Source: CAVVSQ01 sp963848825 (lineage in GTDB: Bacteria; Planctomycetota; Planctomycetia; Gemmatales; Gemmataceae). Taken from it: 64,000 bases of DNA. Below are positions 44,883-54,502 of the stretch, one piece after another. Location: contig CAWKFA010000008.1 of assembly GCA_963848825.1 (NCBI GenBank), positions 744,001 through 808,000 on the forward strand. The letters run 5' to 3'. Position 1 is the stretch's first letter, and every line of letters begins with the position of its first letter. The notes under the pieces were generated by a model. The model did no database searches, was not told the DNA's origin, and saw nothing but the letters and a program-made list of their open reading frames with translations. A program made the position numbers and the translations under genes.

Positions 44883-45557
44883 ATGGCCCCATCCGTCGAA
44901 GAAATCCTGAAAAAACTTGGTCCGCTGATTCAAGAAACCGTTTTTGTCGACAGCGAAACGTTTTTCATTACCAGGCCCGAGTATTCTGACCGGCTGTTGG
45001 ACCAACCCGCCGTCGTGAGCGCGTTTGAGGCCGACGAATACATGCCATACTGGGCCGATCTTTGGCCGGCGGTGCGCATGTTGGCCAAGGTGATCCTGCG
45101 TGAAACCTGGGCCCCGGGCACCAGGGCGCTGGAAGTCGGCTGTGGCCTTGGCTTGCCCGGCATTGTTGCGCTGTCACGAGGTCTTCAGGTTACGTTCAGC
45201 GATTATGATCCTTGCGCCTTACATTTCGCGGCCCAGAATGCCCGGCTGAACGGCCACGAAACGTTCGGACTTCTGCCCATGGACTGGCGCCAGCCGCCGG
45301 AAGACCTGCGGGTGCCGGTCATTCTCGCGTCCGATTTGATCTACGAGCTTCGCAACGTCGCGCCCCTCGTGAACTTCATCAAAAGGGTGCTGGCCCCTGG
45401 TGGCGTTTGTTTCCTGACCGACCAGGACCGCATACCTTCGCAGGCGCTGCGGGATACGCTCGCTGCGGAAAAACTTCCTTTCACCACGCAAACACTCCGC
45501 GCCGGCGAACCAGGGGGCCGGCGCCTGAAGGGCACGCTCTATCGCATCGCTCCTTGA
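44883..45557 (+). CDS. Class I SAM-dependent methyltransferase (METTL16/lysine-methyltransferase-like)
   Basis: 224 aa from ATG 44883. SAM motif I is LEVGCGLGLPGIVALSRG; motif II/post-II TFSDYDPCALHFAAQNARLN; then LASDLIYELRNVAPLVNFIK, where the acidic-D-x-x-Y pattern matches the methyltransferase-16 group that modifies proteins. The start follows the preceding stop (TAGCCATGG), indicating an operon. The target is unknown. Confidence 0.8.
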   Translation: MAPSVEEILKKLGPLIQETVFVDSETFFITRPEYSDRLLDQPAVVSAFEADEYMPYWADLWPAVRMLAKVILRETWAPGTRALEVGCGLGLPGIVALSRGLQVTFSDYDPCALHFAAQNARLNGHETFGLLPMDWRQPPEDLRVPVILASDLIYELRNVAPLVNFIKRVLAPGGVCFLTDQDRIPSQALRDTLAAEKLPFTTQTLRAGEPGGRRLKGTLYRIAP

Positions 45558-45811
45558 GCTTTTGGAACTTCCGAAAACTTTAAGCCGATTCGCGATTTCG
45601 TCATTTTTCCTGGCAAACGCTGCTCGACGCGCCATGGGGGCTTGTTGTGCTTTTTCTGCGTGGTCCGCAGTGCGATTGTGCCTGAAAATAACGCGTCGCC
45701 GGGCGGCGCCTCGGGCATTCGCGTGGTAAGTTCCCCTTGCAAGAGGGTGGCGACGGTCATCAGGAAGGTGTCTTCTGGCGCCTACCCTCTATCCCCAACC
45801 CGGTCGCAATC

Positions 45812-46399
45812 ATGAAGATGAAATCGCTCGCCCTTGGTGTCCTGAGCCTGGTCGGATTGGTCCTGAGTTCGAGCAATGCGTCGGCCTTCTTCCTCTTTCC
45901 CCAATGCTTCCACCACGACTGCAGCGTGATCGTCTGCCGGCCTTACAACGCCTTCACGCCGATCTGCTGCGGCACCATGATGTGCAACGGCTGCTGCCCG
46001 TCGTTCTGCGGCGGCGGCGGCTGCGCCCGACAGACGGCGCCTGCCTACCCCACGATGTTTACTGGCGGCATTTGTTGCGATAGCAGTTGTCCCGTATTCG
46101 AAGGCACCTGTGCCGCCACTCCCGGCATGATGATGCAGGCACCTTCCACGCCGTCCATGACACCTATGCCGACGGCTCCCTCCTTCACTCCTCCGGCCCC
46201 CACCCCCAGCCCCGTGTTCAATCAGACGTCGATGCGCCGGAATGTCCAGGGCAATGGCGTCCAGCCGGCCGGTTACAATCCTGCCTACCCGATGAACTAT
46301 TACCCGACGACCTCCTATCCGACCAACTATTATCCCGCCGCCAACTATCCGATGGCCCCGGCCATGCCCGTCCCCTCCTACTGGTACAACACGAAATAG
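45812..46399 (+). CDS. Secreted Cys-rich protein with Tyr/Pro repeat tail
   Basis: 195 aa. Signal peptide MKMKSLALGVLSLVGLVLSS then NASAFF. A Cys-rich part (about 17 Cys between residues 28 and 115, for example CCGTMMCNGCCPSFCGGGGC) is followed by a Pro/Thr-rich linker and a repeat tail NYYPTTSYPTNYYPAANYP. Such composition suggests a structural surface or cell-wall protein with disulfide links. No family name is known to me. Confidence 0.65.
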   Translation: MKMKSLALGVLSLVGLVLSSSNASAFFLFPQCFHHDCSVIVCRPYNAFTPICCGTMMCNGCCPSFCGGGGCARQTAPAYPTMFTGGICCDSSCPVFEGTCAATPGMMMQAPSTPSMTPMPTAPSFTPPAPTPSPVFNQTSMRRNVQGNGVQPAGYNPAYPMNYYPTTSYPTNYYPAANYPMAPAMPVPSYWYNTK

Positions 46400-46430
46400 A
46401 GTGAACGCTTCCCGGTTGTTGAATCCCTGC

Positions 46431-46464
46431 AAAAGACTCGACCCCAAAGTGGGGCCGGGTCTTT
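46431..46464 (+). terminator. Strong terminator of the Cys-rich protein gene
   Basis: AAAAGAC...ACCCCAAAGTGGGG...GTCTTTTGTTTT forms a long stem with a run of T residues after it, 32 bases past the stop codon. Confidence 0.85.
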
Positions 46465-46650
46465 TGTTTTAGGTATCGCACGGGGAGCTCGAAGCCCCAC
46501 GGTCAAGCGTACAACTCAATGAGCATCTCCGCGCGATCAAGGGCCGTGTCAATCCTGTCTGGTTCCCATTGACACGGACCATCGCCTGGGAAACACTATA
46601 GACCGCCTTGAATGGTCCAAAAAGTAGCGGCGCGATGGAGGGAGGCTCCC

Positions 46651-47124
46651 ATGGGGCAGCGTGGCTTGTTCGTTCAGATAGGTCTTTGCGTGCTGGCATT
46701 TTGCTGTGCCGGCGCCTGGGGGCAGGATCAGGAACTCGTTTTTCATACTGTCGCCAGCGAGAAACTCGAAGCGACTTTGAAAGACCTGGACATTGCCTTT
46801 CAGAAAAAGCCCGGCAAGAAAGAGGGCATTTTCACCTATGATTTCGTGCGCAAGGACATAAAGATTCGCCTTTATAATTACGAAGGGGAAGATTTGTGGA
46901 TCGAGACCGATGTCACGGAGAAGGTCACGTTGGAACAGGTCAACGCCTGGAACATGTGCGCCAAGTTTAGCAGGGCCGTGCTGGTCCAGGGGGACACGAA
47001 TACGACGATCTCGCTGGAAAACCAGGTCGATTGCACCATCGGCATGACCGACGGCATGCTGCGCCAGTTCATTCAGCGGTTCGAGTCGGAAGCGCAGTCG
47101 TTTAGCAAATTCCTGAAAAAGTAA
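46651..47124 (+). CDS. Exported YbjN-domain protein
   Basis: 157 aa from ATG 46651; an ATG at 46612 would add 13 basic residues before the signal. Signal: FVQIGLCVLAFCCAGAWG. The YbjN-like domain includes EATLKDLDIAFQKKPGKKEG, NAWNMCAKFSRAVLV and GMTDGMLRQFIQRFESE. YbjN domains are found in proteins linked to stress and signalling, with no known catalysis. The next gene carries two more copies of the same domain. Confidence 0.7.
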   Translation: MGQRGLFVQIGLCVLAFCCAGAWGQDQELVFHTVASEKLEATLKDLDIAFQKKPGKKEGIFTYDFVRKDIKIRLYNYEGEDLWIETDVTEKVTLEQVNAWNMCAKFSRAVLVQGDTNTTISLENQVDCTIGMTDGMLRQFIQRFESEAQSFSKFLKK

Positions 47125-47165
47125 CCGTGCTCGTCGCCGAAAGTGGGCGCATCCAGGAGGTCATC

Positions 47166-48041
47166 ATGCGTTTTTGCCCAATCGTGAGTGTGCTGGCACT
47201 TGGTCTGTGGTGCGGGCCCACTACGGCTCAGGAAGACAAGGTCTACCGCATGCTGACAACAGACCAGCTGGAGGCCACGTTGAAAGGCGCCGGTATCGAT
47301 TTCAAGAAGTCCGCCGACCAGAAACCGAACAGTTTTCTCTACGATTTCAAAAACAAAGCCTACAACGTGCGCCTCTATTATTTGGATGGCAAGCAATTAA
47401 TGATGGATACGCTGCTCGGCGCTCAGGCCCTGGAAAAAGTGAATGAATGGAACTTGAGCTCCCATTTTAGCCGGGCAGGGCTTGGCAAGGATGACAAGGG
47501 GGCCGCTTACACCGTGCTGGCCTGCCAGCTTAACTTGAAAGGCGGCGTCACGGCTGGCGGCGTCCAGGAGTTCTTCAGCAACTTTCCGGAAGAGCTGGAC
47601 AAATTCCAGGTATTCGCACGGGGCGAGCCGCGCAAAGATGTGGCCGTGAAGGAACCCGCTTTCAAGGAAGTCACGCCCGAAAAAATGGAGAAGCTCCTGG
47701 AAGAGATGAAGATTAAATTCACGAAGGCGCCTGTGGCCAAGGGAACGTTCGCGTACCATTACGAAGCGAAAGGCGCCAAGGTTGTCCTGACGAACTGGGG
47801 CAAAGACATGATGCTCGAGGCGAAGTTCCCCAAGATGACGATCGCCAAGGTCAATCAATACAACCTGGAGCGCAAGTTCATCCTCGCGGTGTCCTACACC
47901 ACGAAAAATGGGGATTACACGACGCTGGAGGTTAACTTGAACTTCCTCGGCGGTGTGACGGACAGCATCATTCGCAACTTCGTCGCGGTCTTCGACGAAG
48001 ACATCAGCGAATTCACGAAGTATTCGCAAACAGCCAAGTGA
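47166..48041 (+). CDS. Exported protein with two YbjN domains
   Basis: 291 aa, ribosome site CAGGAGGTCATC just before ATG 47166. Signal MRFCPIVSVLALGLWCGPTT. Domain 1 is about residues 25-150 (QLEATLKGAGIDFKKSADQK, VNEWNLSSHFSRAGL), domain 2 about 160-285 (KMEKLLEEMKIKFTKAPVAK, VNQYNLERKFILAV). The two halves and the upstream gene are related, so this is a local expansion by duplication. Function is unknown. Confidence 0.75.
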   Translation: MRFCPIVSVLALGLWCGPTTAQEDKVYRMLTTDQLEATLKGAGIDFKKSADQKPNSFLYDFKNKAYNVRLYYLDGKQLMMDTLLGAQALEKVNEWNLSSHFSRAGLGKDDKGAAYTVLACQLNLKGGVTAGGVQEFFSNFPEELDKFQVFARGEPRKDVAVKEPAFKEVTPEKMEKLLEEMKIKFTKAPVAKGTFAYHYEAKGAKVVLTNWGKDMMLEAKFPKMTIAKVNQYNLERKFILAVSYTTKNGDYTTLEVNLNFLGGVTDSIIRNFVAVFDEDISEFTKYSQTAK

Positions 48042-48145
48042 GTCGACATGTTTCCACGTGCCATTCCCCATTCCGCTCGATTCCCTGTCACGGGCCTCAC
48101 AAGGATTCGCCATGACCGCACCTGACTGGCGCGGCGCGGGCCGCC

Positions 48146-49295
48146 ATGATGCTCGATCCCACGGTCACCAACCTCAACACCGGTTCTTTCGGCCCATTGC
48201 CGCGCGTCGTTTTTGATAAAGCGACCGAGCTGCGCAAGCTCCTGGCCGAGGAGCCGATGGACTTTTTGCTCCGGCGTACGCCGCCGCTGTTATGGGAGGC
48301 GCGGTGCCGCCTGGCGGAGTTCCTGGGCACCCAGCCGCAACGCCTCTTATTTACGGCGAACGTCACGGCCGCGATCAACATCGTCGCAAGCAGCCTCCAG
48401 ATCGCCTCCCCGGGCGAAATTCTGTTGACCGATCATGAATATGGGGCAATGCAATGGTGCTGGGAGCGCCGCGGCCCAGCGCCAGGGTCTCAGCGTGCGG
48501 ACCTTTCCTTTGCCGCTCCTGGCGGAGGATCCCGAAGAGATTGTGGACGCTTTTCGCCGGGCCATAACAGACCGGACTCGGCTGTTGTTTTTTAGCCATG
48601 TGCTCTCACCTACGGGTCTGGTGCTCCCGGCGGCAGCCATTTGCGCGGCAGCTCGCCGGCGCGGGGTAGCAACGGTAGTGGACGGGGCCCATGCGCCTGC
48701 CATGGTGCCACTGCAACTCGATAATCTTAATTGCGACTTTTATGGCGCGAATTGCCATAAATGGCTGTTGGCCCCGACCGGTTCGGGATTTTTGGTGTTT
48801 GGCCGAGGCAATGAAGATCGCCTGCAACCGCTTCAGGTAAGCTGGGGCTGGCGCCGGGAGCGTGGCGATCTGGATGCCCAGGATGAGTATGGTTCGACGC
48901 CACGGCTACGCTTCTTTGAATTCGAAGGAACACGCGACTATTGCCCGTGGCTGGCAATTCCCGAAGCGATCGCTTTCCAGGAAGGACTTGGGGTCGCCGC
49001 GATACGAGAGCACAACCGCGGCCTCGCCCAATATGCACGCGGCGTTCTTGGCGGTCGCCTTGGGCTTGCCGAAGCGACTCCACGACACCCTGACCTCCAT
49101 GGCTTTTTGACGGCCTTTCGATTGCCATGGCCGCTGGCCGCTCCTAAACTCCGCCAAGCGCTCTGGGAAAAATTTCGCGTAGAAGTACCGGTGGTCGAGC
49201 GACCGGACGGGTTGCTGATCCGGGTGTCCACGCATTTCTACAATAACGAGGCGGAAATCGATCGCCTGGGCGAGGCTTTAGCGACATTGCTATGA
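48146..49295 (+). CDS. Class V aminotransferase (cysteine desulfurase/epimerase-like), frameshifted
   Basis: Two frames join near 48468 (GCGCCGCGGCC): the first has TVTNLNTGSFGPLPRVVFDK and FTANVTAAINIVASSLQIAS, the second continues AAQRQGLSVRTFPLP, LLFFSHVLSPTGLVLPAAAI, VVDGAHAPAMVP and FYGANCHKWLLAPTGSGFLV. The Lys in CHKWLLAP is the PLP-binding residue. The fold resembles isopenicillin N epimerase-type enzymes more than IscS. The single indel may be an error. Confidence 0.8.
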
Positions 49296-49337
49296 CAATA
49301 CATGCGGCCGCCATGATTTTGCGCGGGAGGGCAGGGT

Positions 49338-50285
49338 GTGTCGGACGGCAAATGGCTTCGCGATTTAACGCCGGACATGCCCGTGGTGGCGGCAGCGCGT
49401 CAGACCTTGCTTGCTCGGCTACACCCCGTCCGCGAGCGTTTGCCGCCTGCGGTGTTCCAGGCCGATGAAGACCCAGAATTCATTCATCAATTGCGCGTTA
49501 GCACCCGGCGCGCGGGGGCGGCCCTGCAAATCTTTGCCGCCTGCTTGCCTACCAGGCTCTACAACAAAACCCGCAAGAAGCTGCGAGGCATTCGCCGCGC
49601 CGCGGGTGCCGCACGCGACGGCGACGTCTTTCTGGAGGCGCTGTCTCAGCGGCGCGTCCGCGCCACCGCCGCGCAGCTCCCGGGCATCGACGTGTTGTTT
49701 GGGATTACGCAGGGTCAACGCATGGCGGCCCAGCAAGCGCTGGTACAGGCGGTCCAGAAGGGCAGGCTCGACCTGGAGACGCTGATTAACAAAACCATGG
49801 GAGCCCTCGAACATCCGGCGAACCTGCCGCGCGCTTTTTCGCTGCGGGACCTGGCGATTCCGCTCCTGACCACCCAACTGGCGCAGCTCGATAAAGCGGC
49901 ACGCGGAGATTTAAAGAACAACGAACATCTTCACCAGGTGCGCATCGCGGGCAAGAAGCTGCGCTACGCCATGGAAGTTTTTTGCAGTTGTTTCGAAAAG
50001 TCCTTCGCACAGAAGTACTATCCCGCCGTCGAAGACATGCAGGAAATCCTGGGACACGCCAACGACAGTCGCGTCGCCATCGAAAGGCTGGAGGCCAGTC
50101 GCGCTCGCCTCCAGGCTTCGCAGCGGTCGCTATGGCCACGCTATCAGCCCGGACTTGAAGCGGTATTGCGCTACCACCAGCGCAACCTGCCGCAAAAGCG
50201 GCGCCAGTTCGTGGAGTGGTGGCACGACTGGCAACAGTCAGGCGCCGAGCAAGCCTTTGCAAGCCTATTCGTTCCTTCCCCATGA
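49338..50285 (+). CDS. CHAD-domain protein
   Basis: 315 aa from GTG 49338 with GGAGGGCAGG upstream. It has the CHAD pattern: FIHQLRVSTRRAGAALQIFA, KLRGIRRAAGAARDGDVFLE, then LHQVRIAGKKLRYAMEVFCS and ILGHANDSRVAIERLEA. The conserved His and basic residues bind polyphosphate, so it may localise to polyphosphate granules. There is no CYTH domain. Confidence 0.88.
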   Translation: MSDGKWLRDLTPDMPVVAAARQTLLARLHPVRERLPPAVFQADEDPEFIHQLRVSTRRAGAALQIFAACLPTRLYNKTRKKLRGIRRAAGAARDGDVFLEALSQRRVRATAAQLPGIDVLFGITQGQRMAAQQALVQAVQKGRLDLETLINKTMGALEHPANLPRAFSLRDLAIPLLTTQLAQLDKAARGDLKNNEHLHQVRIAGKKLRYAMEVFCSCFEKSFAQKYYPAVEDMQEILGHANDSRVAIERLEASRARLQASQRSLWPRYQPGLEAVLRYHQRNLPQKRRQFVEWWHDWQQSGAEQAFASLFVPSP

Positions 50286-50298
50286 CCTGTCGGGTAAC

Positions 50299-50517
50299 TG
50301 TAGGGTGGTGTCGAGCGTACTCGCGCTGACCCACCGCTAATTGAATTGAGGGATGGGTCGGCGCCAACACCGCGGGGCCCTGACGTCAGTGTATTTCGGT
50401 GGGTCAGCGCGAGTACGCCTCGACCCACCCTACGGGACGAGAGACAGCGCGTTAGAAAAGTTTTCAGTGTATTTCGGTGGGGTCAGCGCGAGTACGCTTC
50501 GACCCACCCTACGGGAC
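50299..50517. repeat. Hairpin repeats, two direct copies and one inverted copy
   Basis: CAGTGTATTTCGGTGGGTCA...ACCCACCCTACGGGAC occurs at 50387-50438 and 50465-50517. An inverted partial copy lies at 50299-50336. Each copy can fold because GTGGGTC and GACCCAC pair. It looks like a dispersed intergenic element. Confidence 0.7.
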
Positions 50518-50522
50518 CACAC

Positions 50523-50816
50523 CTATGATGGGCGGCTGGGGAATATGCTTGGCGGGAGGGGGCCCATGGGCGGTGCCGTGCCCGGGGCGGGCGCTAGCGG
50601 AGCAGGGGGCGGAATAACGGGAATGGCGATTGCCGGGACCGAGGGCAGGGAAGGGCCCGGGCCGGTTACTGGGCCCTGCGGTATACAGACGCCGCCGTAA
50701 GGCTGTACCTTGTTTGGCCCCGCTTTGCCTGGCCAGAAATAATCCCGCACATCGTAGCAGGGATGCGTACTGCAACCCGCCAGCAAGAGTAAGCCGAAAA
50801 TCCAGGGACGCGGCAT
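50523..50816 (-). CDS. Small Pro-rich lipoprotein
   Basis: 97 aa. MPRPWIFGLLLLAGCSTHPC has a perfect lipobox (LLAGC) at residue 15. The next 30 residues contain two Cys (CYDVRDYFWPG, GGVC) and the last 50 are Pro/Ala/Gly-rich (PSLPSVPAIAIPVIPPPAPL). It is probably anchored to a membrane facing the periplasm. No homologous family is recognised. Confidence 0.55.
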   Translation of the reverse strand: MPRPWIFGLLLLAGCSTHPCYDVRDYFWPGKAGPNKVQPYGGVCIPQGPVTGPGPSLPSVPAIAIPVIPPPAPLAPAPGTAPPMGPLPPSIFPSRPS

Positions 50817-50855
50817 GGTGGAGGGCTCTCGCTAACAATGTGGCAGGGCTGCCTG

Positions 50856-51880
50856 CTATTTCTCCAGCAACTGAGCCAGGGCATCGAGTAGGGCTTCGAT
50901 CACCAGGGTCAATTGAATGTATCGGACGATTTGGGTTTCCGTCTCAAGGCACCGTTCAAGCATACTCAAGATTTTCTCGGGTTCCGCGCGGCAGAGAAGG
51001 CGCGCTGGTAGCGTACCTCGTCAGGTGCGGTCAACTTGGGGCTGTGCCCCAGGCTTAGACTGAGTGCATCGGCAAAAAACTCGATCAGCAGCCGCAACAC
51101 CAGCGACGTCCGCCGCCGATGCAGCGACGTCTCCTTGCCCGCATCTTCGACAAAGTCGACAAACTCCTTGGCGAGGCCTATCGTGTCGATTCTGTCTTGA
51201 GTCAGGCCCACAACCAGTCGCTGCCGAAAATCCCAGAGCGCTGGCTCGGCCAGTGCCAGCGCCTGGCCCGGACTGCCGTCGGCCAGGCGAATCAATCTTT
51301 CCAGCTGGGCAGGGTCGGCCGTGCCATGTTCCTTGAGGATAGCGACGATCTTTTCCTCGGCCAGCGGGCCAAAACGCACCGTCTGGCAGCGTGACAAGAT
51401 CGTCGGCAACTGGCGATCGACGCTGGTGCCGACGAGGATGAACACCGACCGCGGCGGGGGTTCCTCCAGGGTCTTGAGAAAGCGATTGGCCGCCTCGTCG
51501 TTGAGATCGTCGGCGTCATCCAGTATGGCAACCTTGCCATGTCCGCGTGCCGACTTCAGGGAAAACCCTGCGCAAAGCTCCAGGATCAGTTCGGTTGGCA
51601 TGACGTTGACATCTTCGGGCCGCCGTACGGAAAAAAAGTCCGGGTGCGTTTGCGCCGCGAACAAAAGGCAAGCCGAGCATTGATCGCAGGCCGCCAACTC
51701 GCCCGCCGGCTTGTTCGAAGACTCGCACAAGAGCGCCTTGGCCAGTTCCTCCGCGAAAAGGCGTTTGCCCACGCCCGATGGGCCGGAAAACAAATACGCA
51801 TGCGCGAGACGCCGCTTCTGGAAGACGTGGCGAAATGCTTCGATCAGGTGCTCGTGGCCCACGATTCGCGACCAGGACAT
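50856..51880 (-). CDS. holB: DNA polymerase III delta' subunit (frameshift near C-terminus)
   Basis: MSWSRIVGHEHLIEAFRHVF, Walker A FSGPSGVGKRLFAEEL, zinc site CDQCSAC (first Cys set), Walker B VAILDDADDLNDEAANRFLK and SRC motif TILSRCQTVRF define a clamp-loader AAA protein. The main frame stops at 50966 (ARNPRKS). A one-base shift near 50980 restores NPEKILSMLERCLETETQIV and a helical tail to 50856, so the real C-terminus is there. It lies downstream of tmk, a usual arrangement. Confidence 0.85.
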
Positions 51881-51901
51881 GGCGACCTCGAAATCCCGCG
51901 A

Positions 51902-52526
51902 TTACACGGACAATTTTAAACGAGCCGCTACTTCGCGCCGGATCGCTTCTTGTACCTGTTCTATCGATTGACTGGCATCGATTACGTGAATGCGCTCTGG
52001 ACGTTTGCCGGCTTCCGCGAGAAAACCTGAACGCACGCGGGCATGGAAGGCCTCGTCCCGGCTCTCCATCCGGTCCGCCTCGGCCTTGCGCCGCACGTGC
52101 GTGGCAGGCCAGCGGCAGGTCAAGGACGAAGGTAAGGTCCGGTTCCAAACCACCGGTAGCCAGACGGCCAACCTCATAAAGCAGGGCCGGATCCATACCG
52201 CCCCCATGTCCCTGGTAGACAACGTTGGCTAACAGAAAGCGGTCGGACACGACCGCGCCGCCAGCGTCGAGCGCCGGCCTGATCACCTCGTCGACGAGTT
52301 GCGCCCGGCTGGCCATGAACAAAAGCGCCTCGCAGGGCATGGCAATGTGATGGCGATGGCTCAAGAGCAGGTTACGCAGCAGCTGGCCGATCTGGGTGCC
52401 GCCGGGATCGACACATTCGGTGACCGCGTAACCGCGCTCGCCCAGCCAGTGCGCCAGTAGTTTGCACTGTGTCGACTTGCCTGTACCATCCAGGCCATCG
52501 AGCGTCAGGAAAGGTCCGCGTGTCAT
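51902..52526 (-). CDS. tmk: Thymidylate kinase (frameshifted)
   Basis: The first frame gives MTRGPFLTLDGLDGTGKSTQ (P-loop), FMASRAQLVDEVIRPALDAG and VVSDRFLLANVVYQGHGGG (DR motif) up to VLDLPLA. The second frame, after a shift near 52105, gives THVRRKAEADRMESRDEAFH (LID) to AARLKLSV and stop. The enzyme makes dTDP. Without the shift the frame would run on to 51516 as an unrelated shadow. Confidence 0.85.
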
Positions 52527-52614
52527 ACCCTGGACGTAGCGTGGATTTTTAGTCCGCCCCTCCTGTGTCGCCGCGCGTGCGGACGGCAGCTCCCACTACG
52601 GAGGTGACGCGGGT

Positions 52615-52854
52615 CTATTGAGCTTCTTCATCGATCCACCCGAGGATTTGTCCGCCGTGGAGACGTTCGCCGGGTCGAGCGACCTTTTCGGCCAGACGGC
52701 CAAAAACGCCGGCGGACACGTCGAAAGTCGCGCCGTCGATGAGCAACTCAACCAGCCGATCTCCCGCGTAAACAAGGTCGCCCGGTTGGGCGAACCAAAG
52801 GCTCAGGGTCGGAACTTCCGGGCCAAGCTCGGGCATGAGAATGGGACTACGCAT
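52615..52854 (-). CDS. Lipoyl/biotinyl-like domain protein lacking the modifiable lysine
   Basis: 79 aa from ATG 52854, overlapping the lipA stop by eight bases. The hammerhead fold pattern is complete: MRSPILMPELGPEVPTLSLW, PGDLVYAGDRLVELLIDGAT, FDVSAGVFGRLAEKV and GILG-like end (GQILGWIDEEAQ). In normal domains the turn reads (E/T)DK(A/V); here it is IDGAT (codons GAC GGC GCG), so Gly replaces Lys. It cannot be lipoylated at the usual position. It is coupled to lipA and near the lipB-like gene. Confidence 0.75.
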   Translation of the reverse strand: MRSPILMPELGPEVPTLSLWFAQPGDLVYAGDRLVELLIDGATFDVSAGVFGRLAEKVARPGERLHGGQILGWIDEEAQ

Positions 52855-53744
52855 GAGCGGCGACCATCTCATCGGCGTGATAACTGGAACGCACGAAGGG
52901 GCCGCTCGCCACTTTTTGAAAACCCAGCGACCGCGCCAGCGTGCCCAGCTCGTCAAATTCCTCGGGAGGAAGATAGCGCGCAACCGGCACGTGTTTGAGC
53001 GTGGGCGTCAGATACTGCCCCAGCGTGAGCACATCACAGCCAACGCCCCGCAAATCGGCCAGCGTTTCCAGAAGTTCGTCGCGTGTTTCCCCCAGGCCGA
53101 GCATGAGGCCGCTCTTGGTTGTCAGTTCGCGGGGCGGTCGTTTTGACCCTGGCAAGAAGATCGAGCGTGCGTTGATAATCCGCCCGGCCGCGCACTTTTT
53201 TGTAAAAGCGGGGCACCGTTTCGGTGTTGTGATTGAAGACCTCGGGGCGGGCCGCGATCACACGGTCGATGGCCTTGACGTCACCGAGAAAGTCGGGAGT
53301 GAGCACCTCCACGACGGCCGCGGTACGTGCCCGCACAGCCAGAACGCAGCGGTAAAAATGCTCGGCGCCGCCGTCCGGCAAGTCATCGCGGGTGACGGAT
53401 GTTATCACCACATGTTTAAGGCCCAGCCGCGCCGCGGCTTCGGCCACCCGTTGCGGTTCATCGTCGGCCAGTTCCGCGGGCGTGCCGCGCGGGACGGAAC
53501 AAAAGCCGCAGGGGCGCGTGCAAATATTGCCCATGACCATGAAAGTGGCAGTTCGCCGGGCATAGCATTCGGGCCGGTTCGGACAGCGCGCGTTCTCGCA
53601 AACCGTCTCCAGGTGCAGTTCACGCAACAACTTGTTCGTGAAGAAGTTTTCGTTTCCCCTGGGCAAGGGCCGGCGCAACCAGGGTGGCAGCCGGCCAACG
53701 TGCGGGGCCTCCCGCGGAACATCGACGACTGGTAAGGCGAGCAT
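52847..53744 (-). CDS. lipA: Lipoyl synthase (frameshifted at an A4 run)
   Basis: CENARCPNRPECYARR binds the auxiliary cluster and NICTRPCGFCSVPRG (CxxxCxxC) the radical-SAM cluster. VITSVTRDDLPDGGAEHFYR, NHNTETVPRFYKKVRGRADY and, after the shift, TTKSGLMLGLGETRDELLET and LTLGQYLTPTLKHVPVARYL complete the enzyme. The break lies at the run 53141-53144; dropping one base restores the frame. It inserts two sulfurs into octanoyl-protein. Confidence 0.92.
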
Positions 53745-53746
53745 GA

Positions 53747-54502
53747 TTATTCCCGATAGGCCAGGTGGGGCGGCGCGGACCGTTGGGAGAGTTCATTGAG
53801 AGGCAGATATTCCGTGAATAAAGACAGGCGTTCAAAGGCGAAAGCGGCCTGAAAGTGCTCGATGAACCTCTCCCGGGCCAGCGAGGGGCGTATATGACGG
53901 TGACGTTCGCGCTCGAGCGATGTCATCGGCAATTGTGTACCCGGTGCACAGCGTACCAGGCGATAGTGGTCGAGGACCGGATTGATATTCAGGCACAGGC
54001 CAAAGTAACTCACCCAATTACGAACGGCGCAGCCGAGACCCGCGAGCAATCGATTTTCCACCCAGGCGCCATGATCGTACCACTGGCAGCGCACCCCCAG
54101 GTCGGCAAGCCAGCCAGTGACCAGCTGGCCTAGCCGGTTTTGGTAAGCAGCCACGGATAGCCCCAGGCGATCGAGCGGCAAGAGTACATAGGCGGCCAGC
54201 TGACCGGGTTGGTGCAGCCAGCAACCACCGCCGCGATTGACCCAGCGGAGCGGCCAGCCACGGAGTTCCAGCTCGCGCTGCTCCAGGAGAATATGTGCCC
54301 GACTGCCATGTCGGCCGATGGAAATCATGGGGGGGTGTTCACAGAGGATCAAGGCCGCCCGGTCACGTTCCCCGGCGATTTCATATTGAAGACGGCGCTG
54401 GCAGCGCAGGAGGGCCTCGAAATCCACCGTGCCAAGCAGGTAAACTTGCAGGGCCATGGGGCGGTCGCTCCGCTTCAATTCTTCGTTTTCAGCCAACCCC
54501 AT
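53747..54502 (-). CDS. LipB-like octanoyltransferase paralogue with altered active site
   Basis: 251 aa from ATG 54502, or 236 from ATG 54457 (MALQVYLLGTVDF). The fold is LipB-like: LILCEHPPMISIGRHG, RGGGCWLHQPGQL (normally RGGDxTxHGPGQ), LNINPVLDHYRLVRCAPGTQ and MTSLERE. The Cys in VRCAPG matches the catalytic Cys. The conserved Lys of RK(V/I)AAIG is Leu here (NRLLAGLG). It sits two bases before lipA. Its activity is uncertain. Confidence 0.75.
   Translation of the reverse strand: MGLAENEELKRSDRPMALQVYLLGTVDFEALLRCQRRLQYEIAGERDRAALILCEHPPMISIGRHGSRAHILLEQRELELRGWPLRWVNRGGGCWLHQPGQLAAYVLLPLDRLGLSVAAYQNRLGQLVTGWLADLGVRCQWYDHGAWVENRLLAGLGCAVRNWVSYFGLCLNINPVLDHYRLVRCAPGTQLPMTSLERERHRHIRPSLARERFIEHFQAAFAFERLSLFTEYLPLNELSQRSAPPHLAYRE

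Noticed and set aside
45539..45760. 73-codon open frame on the minus strand between the methyltransferase and Cys-rich genes
   Set aside because: No ribosome site, no recognisable motif, and it overlaps the 3' end of the methyltransferase gene.
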